Assembly (NCBI RefSeq): GCF_016545825.1
Contig: NC_052614.1
Span: 10,248,559-10,312,558 of the forward strand
Length of the DNA: 64,000 nt
Reading direction: 5' to 3'
DNA from: Eucalyptus grandis
Taxonomy: Eukaryota > Streptophyta > Magnoliopsida > Myrtales > Myrtaceae
Shown: one piece after another, positions 1-12,505 of the stretch
Layout of the letters: every line of letters begins with the position of its first letter
Numbering within the stretch: the stretch's first letter is position 1
Translations under genes and position numbers: made by a program
Notes under the pieces: generated by a model
The model's input: only the letters and a program-made list of their open reading frames with translations
Databases searched by the model: none
Told to the model about the DNA's origin: nothing

Positions 1-1843
1 TTTGTCTTCTGGGTCTTGTCCACGAGGTGAAAAATGCAACTTCCGACATGATTTAGATGCAAGGGAGCAATACCGAAGAGGGGTTTGTTTTGATTTCCTT
101 AACAAAGGGCAATGTGAAGGGATCCTGACTGCAACTTTAAGCACAGTATGCAGGACGAAGAGGAAAGTGGTTCTCGAAATGGAAATAGGCTAGAGGTGCT
201 AGTGTTAATAGGTCAGTTTCCTCAATGGGCACCTTTTTTTTTTTTTTTTTGCTAATAATTTACATTGGTTCTAGTGGAATGAAATTTTCGACCACTGCTT
301 ATGAATCCATTTTAGCACAGTTTGTAATTGAAATTCACGTCAAAAGAATGCTGGTTTTGTTTATTGAGCCCCAATGTGGAGTCTCATCTGATCATCAGTG
401 TAGGAGAAAGATACTACTGTGCACTGCCCAAGGGACCATTAGTTGAAGATCATGTGCTGATAATACCTATCGAGCATCTACCAAATACTCTTTCTTTGCC
501 TCCAGAAAATGAAACAGAGCTTAACAGATTCCAGAACTGCCTGAAGTTGTATCACAAGAACCAACGGAAGGAAGTTGTTTTCTTTGAGTGGGTTTCCAAA
601 CGTGGGACTCCTGCTAATCTTCAGGTATTGTCATAGTGCAAAGAAAATTTATAACATGTTGCTCATGGTATTACTTTATCTTCTTCATCCATCTTGTCAT
701 TTTATCTCTCTAAATGCCAGCCAGTCACTTTCTTATTCTCAATAGTTTGGTTGCATTGCCTGCAGGCTATTCCTGTTCCATCATCTAGAGGCTAGAGTAG
801 CTGCTCTTCAGAGCATATTTAGTTTGGCTGCAGAGAAGTTGGGATTTAAATTTAACTCCTTGAGTAAGTTAAATTTGTCATCTCTCCTTTTTTGGAGTTC
901 CATAATAGGACAAGAAAATTCAGTGACTATGGTCCTTAATCCTTGAACATACCATAATGTACTTTTGGGCTTACAGACAACAAATTTATGTTCCTTGCTC
1001 TAGTAGTCACTAGAAGAAATCCTTATTTATGTTTTACTGCATAGAGTCATTGGCTACAGTGGACAATTGTAAGTTTACAGTTGCTTGTCAGTGTCTTGGT
1101 GCCATATAGCTCCCAGCCTGAGAAATTAATGCTCTGGTATTGACTTATTGATCTGCCTTGTGTGTGAGATTGTTGTCACCTATGCTGGGGAGTGGCTGAG
1201 GCATTGATGGTTCATGAGAATGTTCTGGTTTTCTTTGAATGAACACAAACTGTTTTGTCTGTTGATTCAACTGCATATATTGTATTCATATTGTGCTTCT
1301 CTTGATTTAGGCACTGATGGTAGAAAAATGTTGAGAACGGAGTTTGACGGTAAATCTAGTCTCTTTTTATGTGGAATTACCTGAAGGAACTGTACTATCA
1401 CATATAGTGGGAGGACAACGAGAACTCTCCTGCTCAATTTGGACGTGAGGTAATCTATCTGGCGTTCGGGTCTATTTGCTTGACTGGTTTTCATCTAGGC
1501 TTAAGTTATTGCTTCTGAGTTCAGTTTAGTTTTCAGTTACGGAAGATGGTATTAATTCTGTCCTTACATATGGTTGGTGACGGATGTCAATAATTTGGAC
1601 AAAGTGGTCTTAAATGATGTCTATTTCAACTTGAAGGCTTGGACAACTATTGAAGTTTAAATTTAGTGGACTGTAGTCTAAGCACGTAACATGATGCCTG
1701 TGAAACTATGCAGGTGGTGGCAGGTCTGTTGAACGTGGCAGATAAGGCTGATTGGAGGAATTGGTGCACTAAGCAAAGAAGAAGAGATAAAACTGGCATA
1801 GGATTTCAAGCGCCGATTCGCAGCATTTGACCCCAACACATGA
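1..1843 (+). pseudogene. C3H64: CCCH zinc finger / CwfJ-domain protein (C3H64/C3H59 type), decayed copy
   Basis: Partial at the left edge. The first 200 bases encode a CCCH finger (C-x5-C-x3-H, CPRGEKCNFRH) and the start of a second (CFDFLNKGQCE). Positions about 328-624 encode the CwfJ C-terminal domain (CWFCLLSPNVES, then VEDHVLIIPIEHLP), ending at a GT donor after 624. Further exon pieces follow near 766-860, 1309-1450 and 1713-1843, the last ending in FAAFDPNT-stop. Intron-like spacers remain, so this is a duplicated, not processed, copy. Lesions: a one-base loss in the second finger near 120; a 7-bp tandem duplication near 790; shifts near 1368 and 1408; a shift near 1774 and an in-frame TAG near 1799. 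CwfJ-type proteins are linked to intron-lariat debranching and mRNA processing. The family call is firm; loss of function is inferred, and assembly error is the alternative. Confidence 0.85.
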
Positions 1844-4261
1844 TTGTCGCACTGAGGTCAACCACAGTACGCGTCTTCTGTCTTTTCCCTTATTATAATG
1901 ACCTTGGAATTCCATGAGAACCTCGGGGGTGTTCTGCAAGAGCCGACAAAAAGAAAACATCCACGATTCTTGCTGGGCCACGGCCATCAGGTCTCGATCA
2001 TGTAGAGGCGAGTTTGTTTATTTATCATTTCCAAATGAGTGTGACTAGGGATGATTCTTGTTGCGCGAACCACCAAGAGACAGACGGACAAAATGAGGAC
2101 TTCAAAAGCTGCTTTGGAGCCAATCTTGCAGATCCTTGAGAAAGAGACTCGGAAGTGGCTTTACCTAAAAAATGTGCGCGTCCTTCGAGCCCTTCGTGGA
2201 ACGTGCTGCTTCTTTCTTGGTCAAAATGAATCACAGTTGGATTTTTACACATTTCTTTACTTTGTTTTCATTAATTACTCAATGGCTCTCCTTAGTTGCT
2301 CGTCCTCTATTCGTAAGAAAAGGTGCAAAATTGTTTGACAGCTCGTTTGGAGCATCAATGCGCGACAGGTAAGGCGATTGCGACGTCCCCATTTGCTGTT
2401 CTCCTTAAGCTCACGCGACGATATTTTGCTTCGAATGAAACATAAGGTGTTTCGGGAAGTGGGACAATAAAATAAAATCAGACATCAACATGACGGGGAT
2501 TTCAACTGCACTTGATTTATTCAAGCTGTTAACCCACATGATATTTGGTCTTGAAAATTTCTCCACGAAATAAATTTTCTTATCTCAACTGTCGCTGACT
2601 TTGAATAGTTGTTACCAGTTACCTCGGTTGAAAATCCTCCGGAGGGAGTGCTCTGCTTGGATGTAAAACGAAACTCGCGAAGTGCGTCTGCCCATCGAGA
2701 GCTACTGCTCCACGATAGACTTTGACTTCTGATCCCTCTTTCAGTCGGTCAAAGTCCAACGCCACTTCAGATGCATTTTGCCGAACAACATCGCCGGTTG
2801 AACATTCGTGTCCGAATGCACGTTGCTTTTTTATAGAAGGGGCGACCGTGAGTCAATTGCCAAACAACTTCTTTGGGTTATGATCATGACATGGCAAAGG
2901 GTAATTTTTATAATTTTATTATCGTTGTTGAGATCGACGACCCACTAAAGATGGTCATCGTGTTTTCTATTTGGTACTAGTCAAATATTGGTCTTCTTAT
3001 CACGAGCAGATGCGCACACGGACGAGCAAAGGTGACATTTTTCGAAATAATCGTGCAAGGAGAGTATGAGAGCTGATGTTCTTGTGTCTGGTTAGTTGGG
3101 TCTAAGCTCGATAATACCTAGAAAAGATGGAACCCACAATTTTGGGTAGGACCAACATCAGCGTGGTCGTGCATTCGGTGATTCGTGACCATGTAAATCG
3201 ATCTCTCTGCGTCATCTGATGACCGGTTTAGTCCCTAAATTAATCTCTAGTCACAATTTTAGGACGAATTTCATATTTCCGTATATATGTCGATGGAAAA
3301 TGTTGGCTAAGTGATGGGGATATACACACGACACCGGCGCTTATGTGGAATACAAAATAAAAATAATCCAGGAGAAATTATAGACATGGTTCCTATGCTA
3401 TTGTCCATGTGTTTAATTTCAGTCCCTGAACTTTATTTTGTGATGCATTCAGTTCGCAACCTGATTTTAGATCCCGATTTCCAGCTATTTTCCTCCTCAA
3501 ATCAATTTGCTAAATTCACACAAATTCTAATTAGTTACGACGAATGAACCACATGTAGGGAAACTTACATTTGCTTACTTGGCCAGGCTTTCCTTAGGTA
3601 TCTAATGACCTTATACTTTTGCCCGCCAATGGCAAATTATCATGGCTATTGCCCATTTCTTACGAAATTATCATTTTGGGAAGGACGATTTTAGATTTGC
3701 CGGTCCACATAGGCTGGATTCTTGCTCAAGTGGTAGCCATTTTTGCACTAATCATAACTTGTAGAGGTCGCACATTAGTCTTGAGCACTTAATCGGCATT
3801 TTCTGTTCACATTTGGATGGGAAAAATACTAAATCATCCGAAAATCAAAAACCACCACACGATCCTCTTGGCTACCCTCTCCATTTAAGCGAGGTTAGAT
3901 CCAAATCACCGTCATTTCGACTCATTGTTACCCTGTGCTAGCCCGTGGGCCCTCGCTCCTCTCAGATTGCTTCTCCTGAGAGATACGGGGACCCACTGAC
4001 TCTCACCCCTGGAGGTTCTCCCTCCAGTGGGGTTCTCCCTTTAAGCCTTTTAAGAGTAAAGATTAGTGCAGGGAACATACGTGTAACAAAAATTATAGTA
4101 GAAGGGGCCATTTTTATAATTTCCACTAGACATTTTATTTGATTTCCTCCTGTTGCGTTAGTGCCAGTGTCCGAAGCTGGTGCCTAGTCAGCATCCTTCG
4201 TCGTGGAACTCGAACAAAAGCTTGTAGATTCAGTATCCGGCATGGAGATCCCCTTTCGGTC
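1844..4261. other. Gene-free spacer
   Basis: No supported coding region. Short open frames here have no domain, no codon bias and no splice context. A small imperfect hairpin lies near 4005-4031. The stretch is of ordinary composition for intergenic plant DNA, and no transposon ends were recognised. Confidence 0.5.
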
Positions 4262-4269
4262 TATATATA
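4262..4269 (+). promoter_or_regulatory. Possible TATA box for the NHL pseudogene
   Basis: TATATATA lies about 60 bp upstream of the ATG at 4326. Position and motif suit a plant core promoter. No other element was identified, so this is suggestive only. Confidence 0.35.
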
Positions 4270-4325
4270 CGTGCGCCACTCGACAACACCGGTCTCCCAT
4301 TACCTCGTATCTGAAAATCTCTGCT

Positions 4326-5059
4326 ATGGAAAGGCTCGGTTCGATGGATGTGGAACATAGCAGAGCCAACTCAGCCGTCGTCCTGGCCCACTCGAACCAA
4401 GAATACCGATCCCATCCCCGCTGCCGCTGCCGTCACAGCTGGCCAACCCCACAGCCGCTGCCCTCGCCGGTGTGCGAGAAGTACATATACCCATGCTTCA
4501 AATTTTCGATCATCGCCGTCACGGTCTTCGTCTGCACTCTCTTCTTGGTCATACCCACTCTCGTGATCCCTGACTTCCGGTCGAACCGGCCTCCTCCTCT
4601 GGCCTGTTCAACGTCTCCACCTCCGCCATCTCCGTGCGCTGCGACGTTCGCATCACGGTCGGGAACCCGAGCAGCTACTTCCGAGTGGATTACACACGCT
4701 TGAGGGCCACGCTCAAGTACGGCGGCAAGCGCTTGTCAGACGCTTCATTGATCCGTTCGTGCTGGGAAAGAGGAAGCAAGTGACGGTTGCCGCCGTGTTC
4801 GAGTCGAACGTGTCGAACAGTAGAAACAGTTGGCAAGCCGTGACTTTGGACTCAAGCGTCTCGAGCGGCGAGGTGAGTTGTCGACGTCGACCTGGAGGTC
4901 GGCAGGAGAATAGGGTTGGGCGAGTGGTGGATTATTGCGTTTGATTTGACCATCTCATGCCACGACATGATCTTCAGGTCCCCGTCCTCGGAGGGCCAGG
5001 ACTGGGCGTTGATCACTCCGTCCGAGCTTTGCGACATTGGCTTCTTTGGCTATATTTAG
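4326..5059 (+). pseudogene. NHL: NDR1/HIN1-like (LEA_2 domain) protein, frameshifted
   Basis: The ATG at 4326 (MERLGSMDVEHS) opens a frame with a proline-rich, basic N terminus and one membrane segment (FSIIAVTVFVCTLFLVIP). The LEA_2 part follows in other frames: GLFNVSTSAISVRCDVRITV and YFRVDYTRLRATLKYGG, then VTVAAVFESNVSN, then VDLEVGRRIGLGEWW, and a C terminus IGFFGYI-stop at 5057-5059. Three frame changes are needed (near 4600, 4760 and 4880), so no full protein can be made from this sequence. NHL proteins are single-pass membrane or wall-associated proteins, some tied to defence. The GFFGY ending is shared with the copies at 30.3 and 56.2 kb but the rest is diverged, so this is an older paralogue. 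Sequencing error could explain some of the shifts. Confidence 0.75.
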
Positions 5060-7453
5060 CATGAGCGAACTCTCTGCCCGTGGAAAACTAAAAATCACCA
5101 GAAGAAAAGAGAAAAAGAAAAAGTAGAGCGCATGCATACTGCGTCTGTATAAAGAAAATTCTGCATAAACGATCCTTATCCTTCACTGATTAGAAACCAG
5201 CATTTCTAAGGATGCATCGACTTCTGCTCGAGCATCCGAAGCAACTTAACTCGTGCATGACTCATACGATGCATCTAGCAGCGTCCTCATCCAAAAGAGT
5301 CATCAGTTGATGGGTGAAGTTTGATCTGTCTGTGTCTGTTGTCCATATCATTCCAAGGATTTGGGTACTCTCAGGCACTGGACTCGGTTTTAAGGCACTC
5401 TGATCGCGACCGATCACCTCTTAAAAAGTTGGCAAGTGGCCACAATGAAGTTGCAGGTGGATACACCCCAACCTTACGACGTAAAGCGAGTTGAGTCATT
5501 TGTACATAGTACTATACATAAAGGATATCTAGATTTCCTTGTTTAGGAAACTGCAGTTGCGTACATATTTAGCAGTATCAGTTTGATTTGATTAGAAGTG
5601 TAAAATTTAGATGTGTGTGATTTCTAGAGTTGACTCTCCTCGTGTCGATGATTGTAACTAGTAGATATTTATGGATTGTTCATAGTATGATGGTTTATTT
5701 CGATTATTCAGATCTCTCTAATTTCCATGGGGACTTAGACCTTGCAACCTGGTGTTGTCCAGGATCTTAAGACAAAGGAGGGCCCCTATTAACACCGCCG
5801 TATAATACTTTATACATGTGACTGCTGATCTTTTTTTTTTTTTTTATGTTGTATCAGTATCGTTGATTTCATCAATTGCACTGTATCTAGCTCAAACTTT
5901 TGAACTAGGTTTTTAATGCAATGTGAAAGCTAGGTAATGTTTACTCTATACTCCAATTAATACATCAATCGGTGACTGACTTCCTTCATTCTGGTTCGCG
6001 TGGTAAGAGATCATACATAGTTTGTGTAATGCAGTGGCATTTATAGCATAGTTTTCCTGTTATTATGGAGGGAGTTAATGAGCATTTACATTTGAATTAT
6101 GTCTCTCTGCAAAAGGTTGTGTCTTTATAAGAATACAAACATGAAGTATGTTCTCAAAGGGAAAACAACAACATATATATTGAGAAGACTCGTGTTAGTT
6201 TCTTCTATACCCTTTCTATAGTTTACTCTCTTGTTGATTGATCATCAAAGAAGTTAGATCTAGTTGATCCTTTTCTAAGTACACTTACCTATTTGCCTCT
6301 AAAGGATGTGAGATTAGAGTCTGGGATTATTTGCTGAAAACAAGACTTGCAAATAGGCCACTGATTATTTAAATTATATATTAATCCATAGAGATTCAAG
6401 TAACTGTACTCAAAATAGAATCTTTAACGATTCCCTTTTCGGGGATCCGTTTTCCTGTTTCGACGGCTGAGGAGCCTCTAGCTACGCCACTCTTTCCCGA
6501 TCTTTATAGAAGAAGCCGAGCCCTCTCTATTGTTCGTTATAAGTTGGTAAGCTCCAGAATCGTGAAAAACCAGTCTCTTCATTTATCTTAAGCTTTAGGT
6601 TGAACTTTCTTAATGAGGTTTGATGCCAGACCTGATTTTGGTCCTTCAAATCTTTCATAATAAGATGGCGTGCATAATTCCTTCTGTATTTGTGTCAATA
6701 TCATCTCCTGTCCTTTGCATCTTCCCTTAATAGAAGCCCGTGTTAGATTTAGCATGTAAAAGTATTTGAAAATTTCGCATCTATTTTTCAAAGAATCTCG
6801 CCGATTTCCAGCGAAACATTAATACGAAACAACGATGAAATCTCAAAAACCAGAGTGAATCAAAAGCTAGAAGCCACTCTTAACAGCCATCCATGACTTG
6901 GTGGGGAACCCTAGCAAAAACTAAAAAGGGCTAAAGTTTTCTGCTCTCTCTACATCATCTCTTACGAACTGTGAATACCTTTTGTATCTTTACCTTTCAG
7001 TGAATATTTTGAACATCATTATTGTTTCCGCTTAGCGCAACATGTGGGCACAATCGCTCCTTAATGCTAAGCTAGCTAGGATTTAAACCCATATTTAACT
7101 GATATCATTTGAATGATAAGTGGGTTTCTATACTACAAAGAAGGCGGCACTTGTCCTTTCGCAAATTTTACAATGGTGGGTTACCTTTATTTCGTGGCCA
7201 TGAGATTCTTGGAGGATGCGATGCTTGTGTTCGAGCCACTCATATGAATGCTCCTTCGTCATGCTTTGCTGGCTTAAGACCTCGGGATGACGTAACTGGG
7301 TTTTCACGAAGCCAAATGCACTCCAAGGAAAATTACGTCATAAATGTGTGTGTATATATATCGGTAAATAGGTTATTTCACCGATATATAAAAATACATG
7401 GGGCTAATCCTCTCGAATTGAAATAGCATATGGATCACTTGATGCAAACTCTA
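5060..7453. other. Gene-free spacer, one possible organelle-like patch
   Basis: No gene recognised. A poly-T run lies near 5830. At about 6420-6540 one frame stays open across a stretch of more even base composition that resembles organellar DNA, but I could not match it to a named gene. The remainder is AT-rich non-coding DNA. Confidence 0.45.
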
Positions 7454-8246
7454 GGAAAATTGTCCAAAAAATTCTGAACATATTGTGTGGTGTTATAAAT
7501 TTTCTAATTGTACTAATTTAATCCTAAACATTTTGATGATTTACCAATTTATTTATAAACATTTTAAAGATTTGCCAATTGATAGTCAATTTTGGCCGGA
7601 AACCACTGATTTGGTGGTCTAGTCATCACCTATTGTCCTACGTGGCATTAAACTTAACGTCGATTTGATGGGTAATTTTTTATATGTTAATTAAATTTTT
7701 GGAATTTTTTGGAATTTTTTTAATATTTTGTATTTTTTATTTCCTTCATCCTCTAGCCAATTATTGGGTCTTGGGCGACTGGCCACTAGAGAAGGTTAAC
7801 CTTGCCATCATTGACCTTGTCCCTAGAGACGATTGAGCCTCACTAGGGTCACTAGGGGCGTGGCAAGGTCAACCTCGCTAGGGTGGGTGAGGTTGGAACT
7901 TGTTGAGGGCAAGCTCACCTGTGGCCGGTGGGGGCGAGTTTTTGCCAGAGGCCCGCAAGGTTGACCTTGGTTATTGGATGAAGGAAGAAGGGAAGGAAAA
8001 GAAAAGTAAAGAAAACAAGAAAATGAATAAATAATTCAAAAAATTATTAAAATATTATTAATAATCATCTACAGTAATGCTAGTTCGTAGGATAGCAATC
8101 ATCCACATCAGTGATTTTCGGAAAAAAAAATTGATCATATGGACTTAATTGGTAAAACGTGAAAATGTTTATGACTCAATTAACATAATAAAAAAATGTA
8201 TATATGTGAATTGACAAAAATATAATAAATTTATGACTTTTTGGGC
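7454..8246. mobile_element. Non-autonomous Mutator-like element (degraded)
   Basis: The left end reads GGAAAATTGTCCAAAAAATT, followed by AT-rich 'ccaattta...aacatttt' motifs. The right end has the inverse arrangement ('ggacttaattggtaaaacgtg' then 'tttatgactttttgggca'). The middle (7750-7980) carries repeated 'aggtcaacctcgctagg'-like GC motifs. This matches the better preserved elements at 9.1 and 33.0 kb. There is no transposase and no clear target duplication. Confidence 0.6.
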
Positions 8247-9104
8247 ATTTAGGTTGCAAACAATGTTGTGTCGATCTCCCACCAATCCATATCGAAATAC
8301 GAACCAAATTATTGCACCATTGCAACTGCAATATGACGATGATTATCCTTAACAGCAGATTGAACAATTGCTAGCGTTTGAACTCCTACATATACTGACA
8401 ATTCCTAGTTCTTGTCCATTTAATTCAAGCTTCTTTCGTCCATCAAACTCTTTGTCGTCCATTCAACTGCTCATCGCTTGCCGTCTTCTCCACCACGTTC
8501 GTCCTTCCGGAGTGTTTCACTGAAGAACCCTAGAAATCAACAGAATTTTTCGTGCATACATCTGCGTAACCAAAAGATAAACTATTGCAGAAACTTCATT
8601 GGGAAGTGACTCATTGGGACATTAGAAAAATCGAAAGTTTGTCATTTCCACGAAGTGACTCAGTTATATATTTGGCACGTCGGTCCTGTGCACTGCTTTC
8701 ATGCATTGATTGTGGATATCTTTTGGTCTAAACATCTGATACGAGCAGACCTGAATGCTCCAGCAATTCTTAGTTCGAATTATATAATTTAATAAGTGGC
8801 AAACAGAAGCAGCTTCCACCTTCCCCATGCGCACCACGAATTTAAAGTTTGATGCATGCCTCTTCGTTGTCTAAGCAGAAAAGAGAAAAGGATGGCATAC
8901 TTTCTTCATCGGTCTTTTCGAGCTGCCAACTACACCTCTCTGTCGATTTCAGAGAAGACAAACTTTAAGTGTTCCTGTCACCTTGTTACTGAGATTCGAC
9001 TATGATTTTTTGAAATATATACTTGTATGCTTTAGTGTTTAGATTTGATACATTGCTCAATCATGGTACATCTCTAATTTAAAGTGTCATAATAGTTATA
9101 AACA
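8247..9104. other. Gene-free spacer
   Basis: Mixed-composition DNA without a coding region, repeat ends or RNA gene that I can support. Confidence 0.5.
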
Positions 9105-10084
9105 GGAGAATTGTCCAAAAGTCCTAAACCTTTTGCAGTTTTGCCAATTCAATCATAAACCTTTTAATTTTGCCAATTGAGTCATAAACCTTTTCACTTT
9201 TGCCAATTAAGTCCATCCGGCCAATTTTGGCTGGAAAATGCTGACATGGATGCCGGCGATGCCACCTAGGACTATCGCTAATGTGGATAATTTTAATAAT
9301 ATTGAAATTTTTAAAATTCTTTTTGAATTTTTTGAATTTTTTATTTTCTATTTTTTCATTTTTTTTTTGGCCTTTTCCGGTGGCCGGCCATCGCCACGAG
9401 ATGACGGCTCGCCACCGGCCACCGCCGGGGCCGCCTCGCCCGCCATAGGCGAGGCCCGGCCGTGGGTACGCGACGCGGTGAGGCCGCCTTGGCCCCTGCA
9501 GGGTCGGCCTCGCCCGATTTGGCGAGGGGAGCCCTCGGCGGGCTCGCCCCGCCCGGCGAGTGTCGGCCTCGCCCGACGTCGCCCGCCACGGCGAGCCCAG
9601 CCGGGAGACGACGACGCCGGGCGAGGCCGCCTGCCCCAACGAGGGTTGGCCTCGCCCCGGTGGCCCGTGAGGTGAGGCCGGCCTCGCCCGGCAAGGTTGA
9701 GCCCCGAGCGAGGCGGCCTCGCCAGCGTCGCCGTCGCCGGGCTGGCTGTGGCCGGTGGCCGGCCGTCGCTCATGTGGCCGGTGGCCGGCCGTCGTCCGTG
9801 GCCGGTGGCCGCCGTCGGAAAAGGCCAAAATGAAAAAAATAAAAAAATGAAAATAACAAAAATAAAAATTCAAAAAAAAATTAAAATATTATTAAAAATT
9901 GTCCACGCGCCGCGACAATCTTTTACGTGGCACCACCGGCGTCCACGTCATATTTTCGCCAAAATTGGCCGGATGGACTTAATTGGCAAGAAGTGAAAAG
10001 GTTTAGGACTCAATTGATAAAATTAAAAGGTTTATGACTGAATTGGCAAACTGCAATAGGTTTAGGACTTTTGGACAATTTTCC
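9105..10084. mobile_element. Non-autonomous Mutator-like element with GC-rich core
   Basis: Long terminal inverted repeats of roughly 200 bp: GGAGAATTGTCCAAAAGTCC at the left matches the reverse complement of the right end (GGACTTTTGGACAATTTTCC). Inside them are AT/poly-pyrimidine arms. The core (9370-9830) is very GC-rich and built from repeated GGCGAGG/CCTCGCC units. Overlapping open frames on both strands in the core follow from the composition and are not genes. No matching 9-bp target duplication is visible; the right side abuts LINE sequence directly, so a flank was probably lost. Confidence 0.75.
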
Positions 10085-11240
10085 GCTCAGCCAAGGACTT
10101 GCTCCTGGACGTGGAAGAAGATTCTCCAGCTTAGGCCCTTTTTTTTCGCCTATCTTTTAGGTGGGTGATTGGCAATGGGTACTCCGTCTCGCTGTGGCAT
10201 GACTATTGGCTTCCGTGTGGTCCTTTGGATGGATTCATCCCTATCTCTTTTAGGGACAAAGTCTGCCTACCGGATTATGCAGTGGTAGCTGATCTCTACT
10301 CCCCGGTAGGTATTGCATTCAGAAATCTTCTGGAAAGATGGTCGATTGCTTTGCCGCCGCTATCCTCTGTGCAGGACAAATTTATTTGGTGCTGCGATTC
10401 CTCTGGTGCGTACTCGGTTGCCTCGGCATGGGAATCCATCAGGGTCAAGAGAAACTCAGTCAAATGGGCCTCTCTCATTTGGGATAACGCCCTTGCTCCG
10501 CGGTATCGGTTTATATTGTGGCTTATAACAAAAACCGCCTTCCTACTCGAAGCGATGCTTCTATCTCATGGCAGAATAGACTACAGTCTTTGTGCCTTTG
10601 CAATGAAGTTCCAGACTCTATTGATCATCTTTTCTTCGGTTGTCGCACCTTGGCACCTCTGGCCTTCTTTTGGGCCGCTAGGTGTAACCTCTCGTGGAAG
10701 AACAGAAGTTGGAAGGATCTCATTTTCTGGGCTATGAAGTTCTTCAGTGGAAAGGATTTCTATCACAGGATTGTTCGATTCTCTTTCGGAGCTTTGTGTC
10801 ATCTGATTTGAAAGAAGAGGAATGCTGCTATTTTCCGGGGTGAAGCAATAGCCATTTATGCAATTAAAGATCACCTTATTAAGGCGGTCAGAGACAAAGC
10901 TATTTCTTTCTCCAATGTTCCTCCATCTCCGAGGAACAAAAGGCTTCAAAGGTGCTGGGGATTCGATCCGGTGGTCTTCTCTACTCGCTGATCTTGTTTC
11001 CGCCGCCTGTTCCTGGTTTCTCCGTTCTTAGCCTTTATATGTTTAGTTTGGAGGTCTCCGTGGGTTGTATGGTGCTTTCGCCATTGCCTTCGCTTGCTGC
11101 TTTCCTTAGCTTCTGTTCTTGCTCGTTTTACATCGGCTCCCCTCCACTCTTATGTTATGAGAGTGTAGGTTATGGACCCGATCTTTTGTAATTTTCCAAG
11201 CTCCTTATATTCTATTTACCTTTCACCAAAAAAAAAAGAA
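10085..11240 (+). mobile_element. LINE (L1-type) 3' end: zf-RVT region and tail
   Basis: This is the tail of a non-LTR retrotransposon polyprotein. It starts in SWTWKKILQLRP-like sequence, then VSLWHDYWLPCGP, and continues in shifted frames to the zinc-binding reverse-transcriptase region (SLCLCNEVPDSIDHLFFGC, the C-x-C...H...C pattern). After AWRFSFGALCHLIW-like sequence, a stop interrupts WKKRNAAIFRG at 10809. An A-rich tail closes it at 11228-11240. At least two frame changes occur. The 5' end is cut exactly at the Mutator-like element. RT core and endonuclease are absent, so it cannot move itself. Confidence 0.8.
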
Positions 11241-11697
11241 GAACATTTTATTGATATCAATTCAGTTCTAAATCTTTTGTTATAGTGCCAATTTAGTCAT
11301 TTTGGCTAATTTAGACTAGATATCGCTGACACGGATGTTGGTCAATTTACTTGGTACGGTTGTAGTTGACATGGACAACATTTAATAATTATTTAATATT
11401 CTTTTTTTCTTTCTCTTTCTCCTTTTCCTCACTGGTTGCTGAGGTCCAGCGACCGGCTAGAGGAAGAGGAAAAGAAAAAATAATTCGAAAAATATTAATA
11501 TATTATTAAAAAGTTGTGCACGTTAGTGGTTGATTAGCGTCCATGTTAACAACATCTGACCAAAATTAGTCGAAATGATTGAATTAGAGCCATGTTAAAA
11601 GGTTTGGGATTAAATTGGTGGTAAGTTAAAAGATTTAGGACTAAATTGACAACAATATAATATGTTTATGACTTTTTTTTTTTTCTGACACTTTTCC
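11241..11697. mobile_element. Truncated Mutator-like MITE
   Basis: It has the same build as its neighbours: repeated 'ccaatttagtc' motifs, a central CTTTTCC...GGAAAAG arm pair around 11400-11480, and a right end TTCTGACACTTTTCC. The left terminus is missing where the LINE tail begins. Non-coding. Confidence 0.6.
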
Positions 11698-12505
11698 TAT
11701 AAAATATGGAACAAACAATTTTGTGCCAGTAACTTGTTTAGTTTGTAACTCGTTTTTTGTTATTGATGGGTATTTTATTTGCACTTCGAATGTTACCAAC
11801 TGCTTCAAAAATTACCACATTTTATTTTATAGCTTTCCCACGCGTTAACGTTACTGACTTTTTAATGAATAATTAACCAATTTTTCTCCCATTTAGTTGC
11901 CAATTAATTCTATTCTAGCAAAATATCATTTCAGTAACTTGCTGACATTTATATGATTATTTCGAATTGCCAATTATTGCCATAGTTCTCTAACATTTAC
12001 TTTTGAAGTTTACTAGCATGCCAAAGTCACTAAATCTTTACACGAAATTTCCAACCGTAATTCAGGTGTTTGAGCAATTTATATCTGATTGAGTTACTAA
12101 CTAATTTTGATGATACAAACGCCGAGTTCAATTCACTTACCACCTTGTATTTCGGTTGTTTTGAAAACTATTCCCATCATTTTCCATGTGCTTGTGAAGA
12201 TTATCAATGAGTTCGAGTGAGTAATCTAATTCAATATTACCAAGTATAACAAACTGTTTCAATAATCTACCGATGTTTTTTTTGTGTGTGTGGATTTTAG
12301 GGGTACCATAGTTTTAAATTCATCGGCTCTTGTATAAAATTACCGATTATTATGTGCCCAATTTTTATTTGATTGTGTGAAAAGTATCAACCTCACAATA
12401 GTTTACGAATATTTATTCGTGGACGTTTCCAAAGAGTTGAATTAACTTATTGTTATGTGAAATTATAAACTCTTTTCCAAAATACCAACTATTCCAACAA
12501 TTAAG
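11698..12505. other. AT-rich spacer
   Basis: AT-rich sequence with no open frame of note, no element ends recognised and no RNA gene seen. Confidence 0.5.

Noticed and set aside
4005..4031. Small hairpin CCCCTGGAGG...CCTCCAGTGGGG
   Set aside because: Imperfect and isolated; no terminator or RNA-gene role can be supported in plant DNA.
9124..9873. A 249-codon open frame and overlapping frames on both strands
   Set aside because: They lie in the GC-rich repeated core of a Mutator-like element; lack of stops follows from composition.
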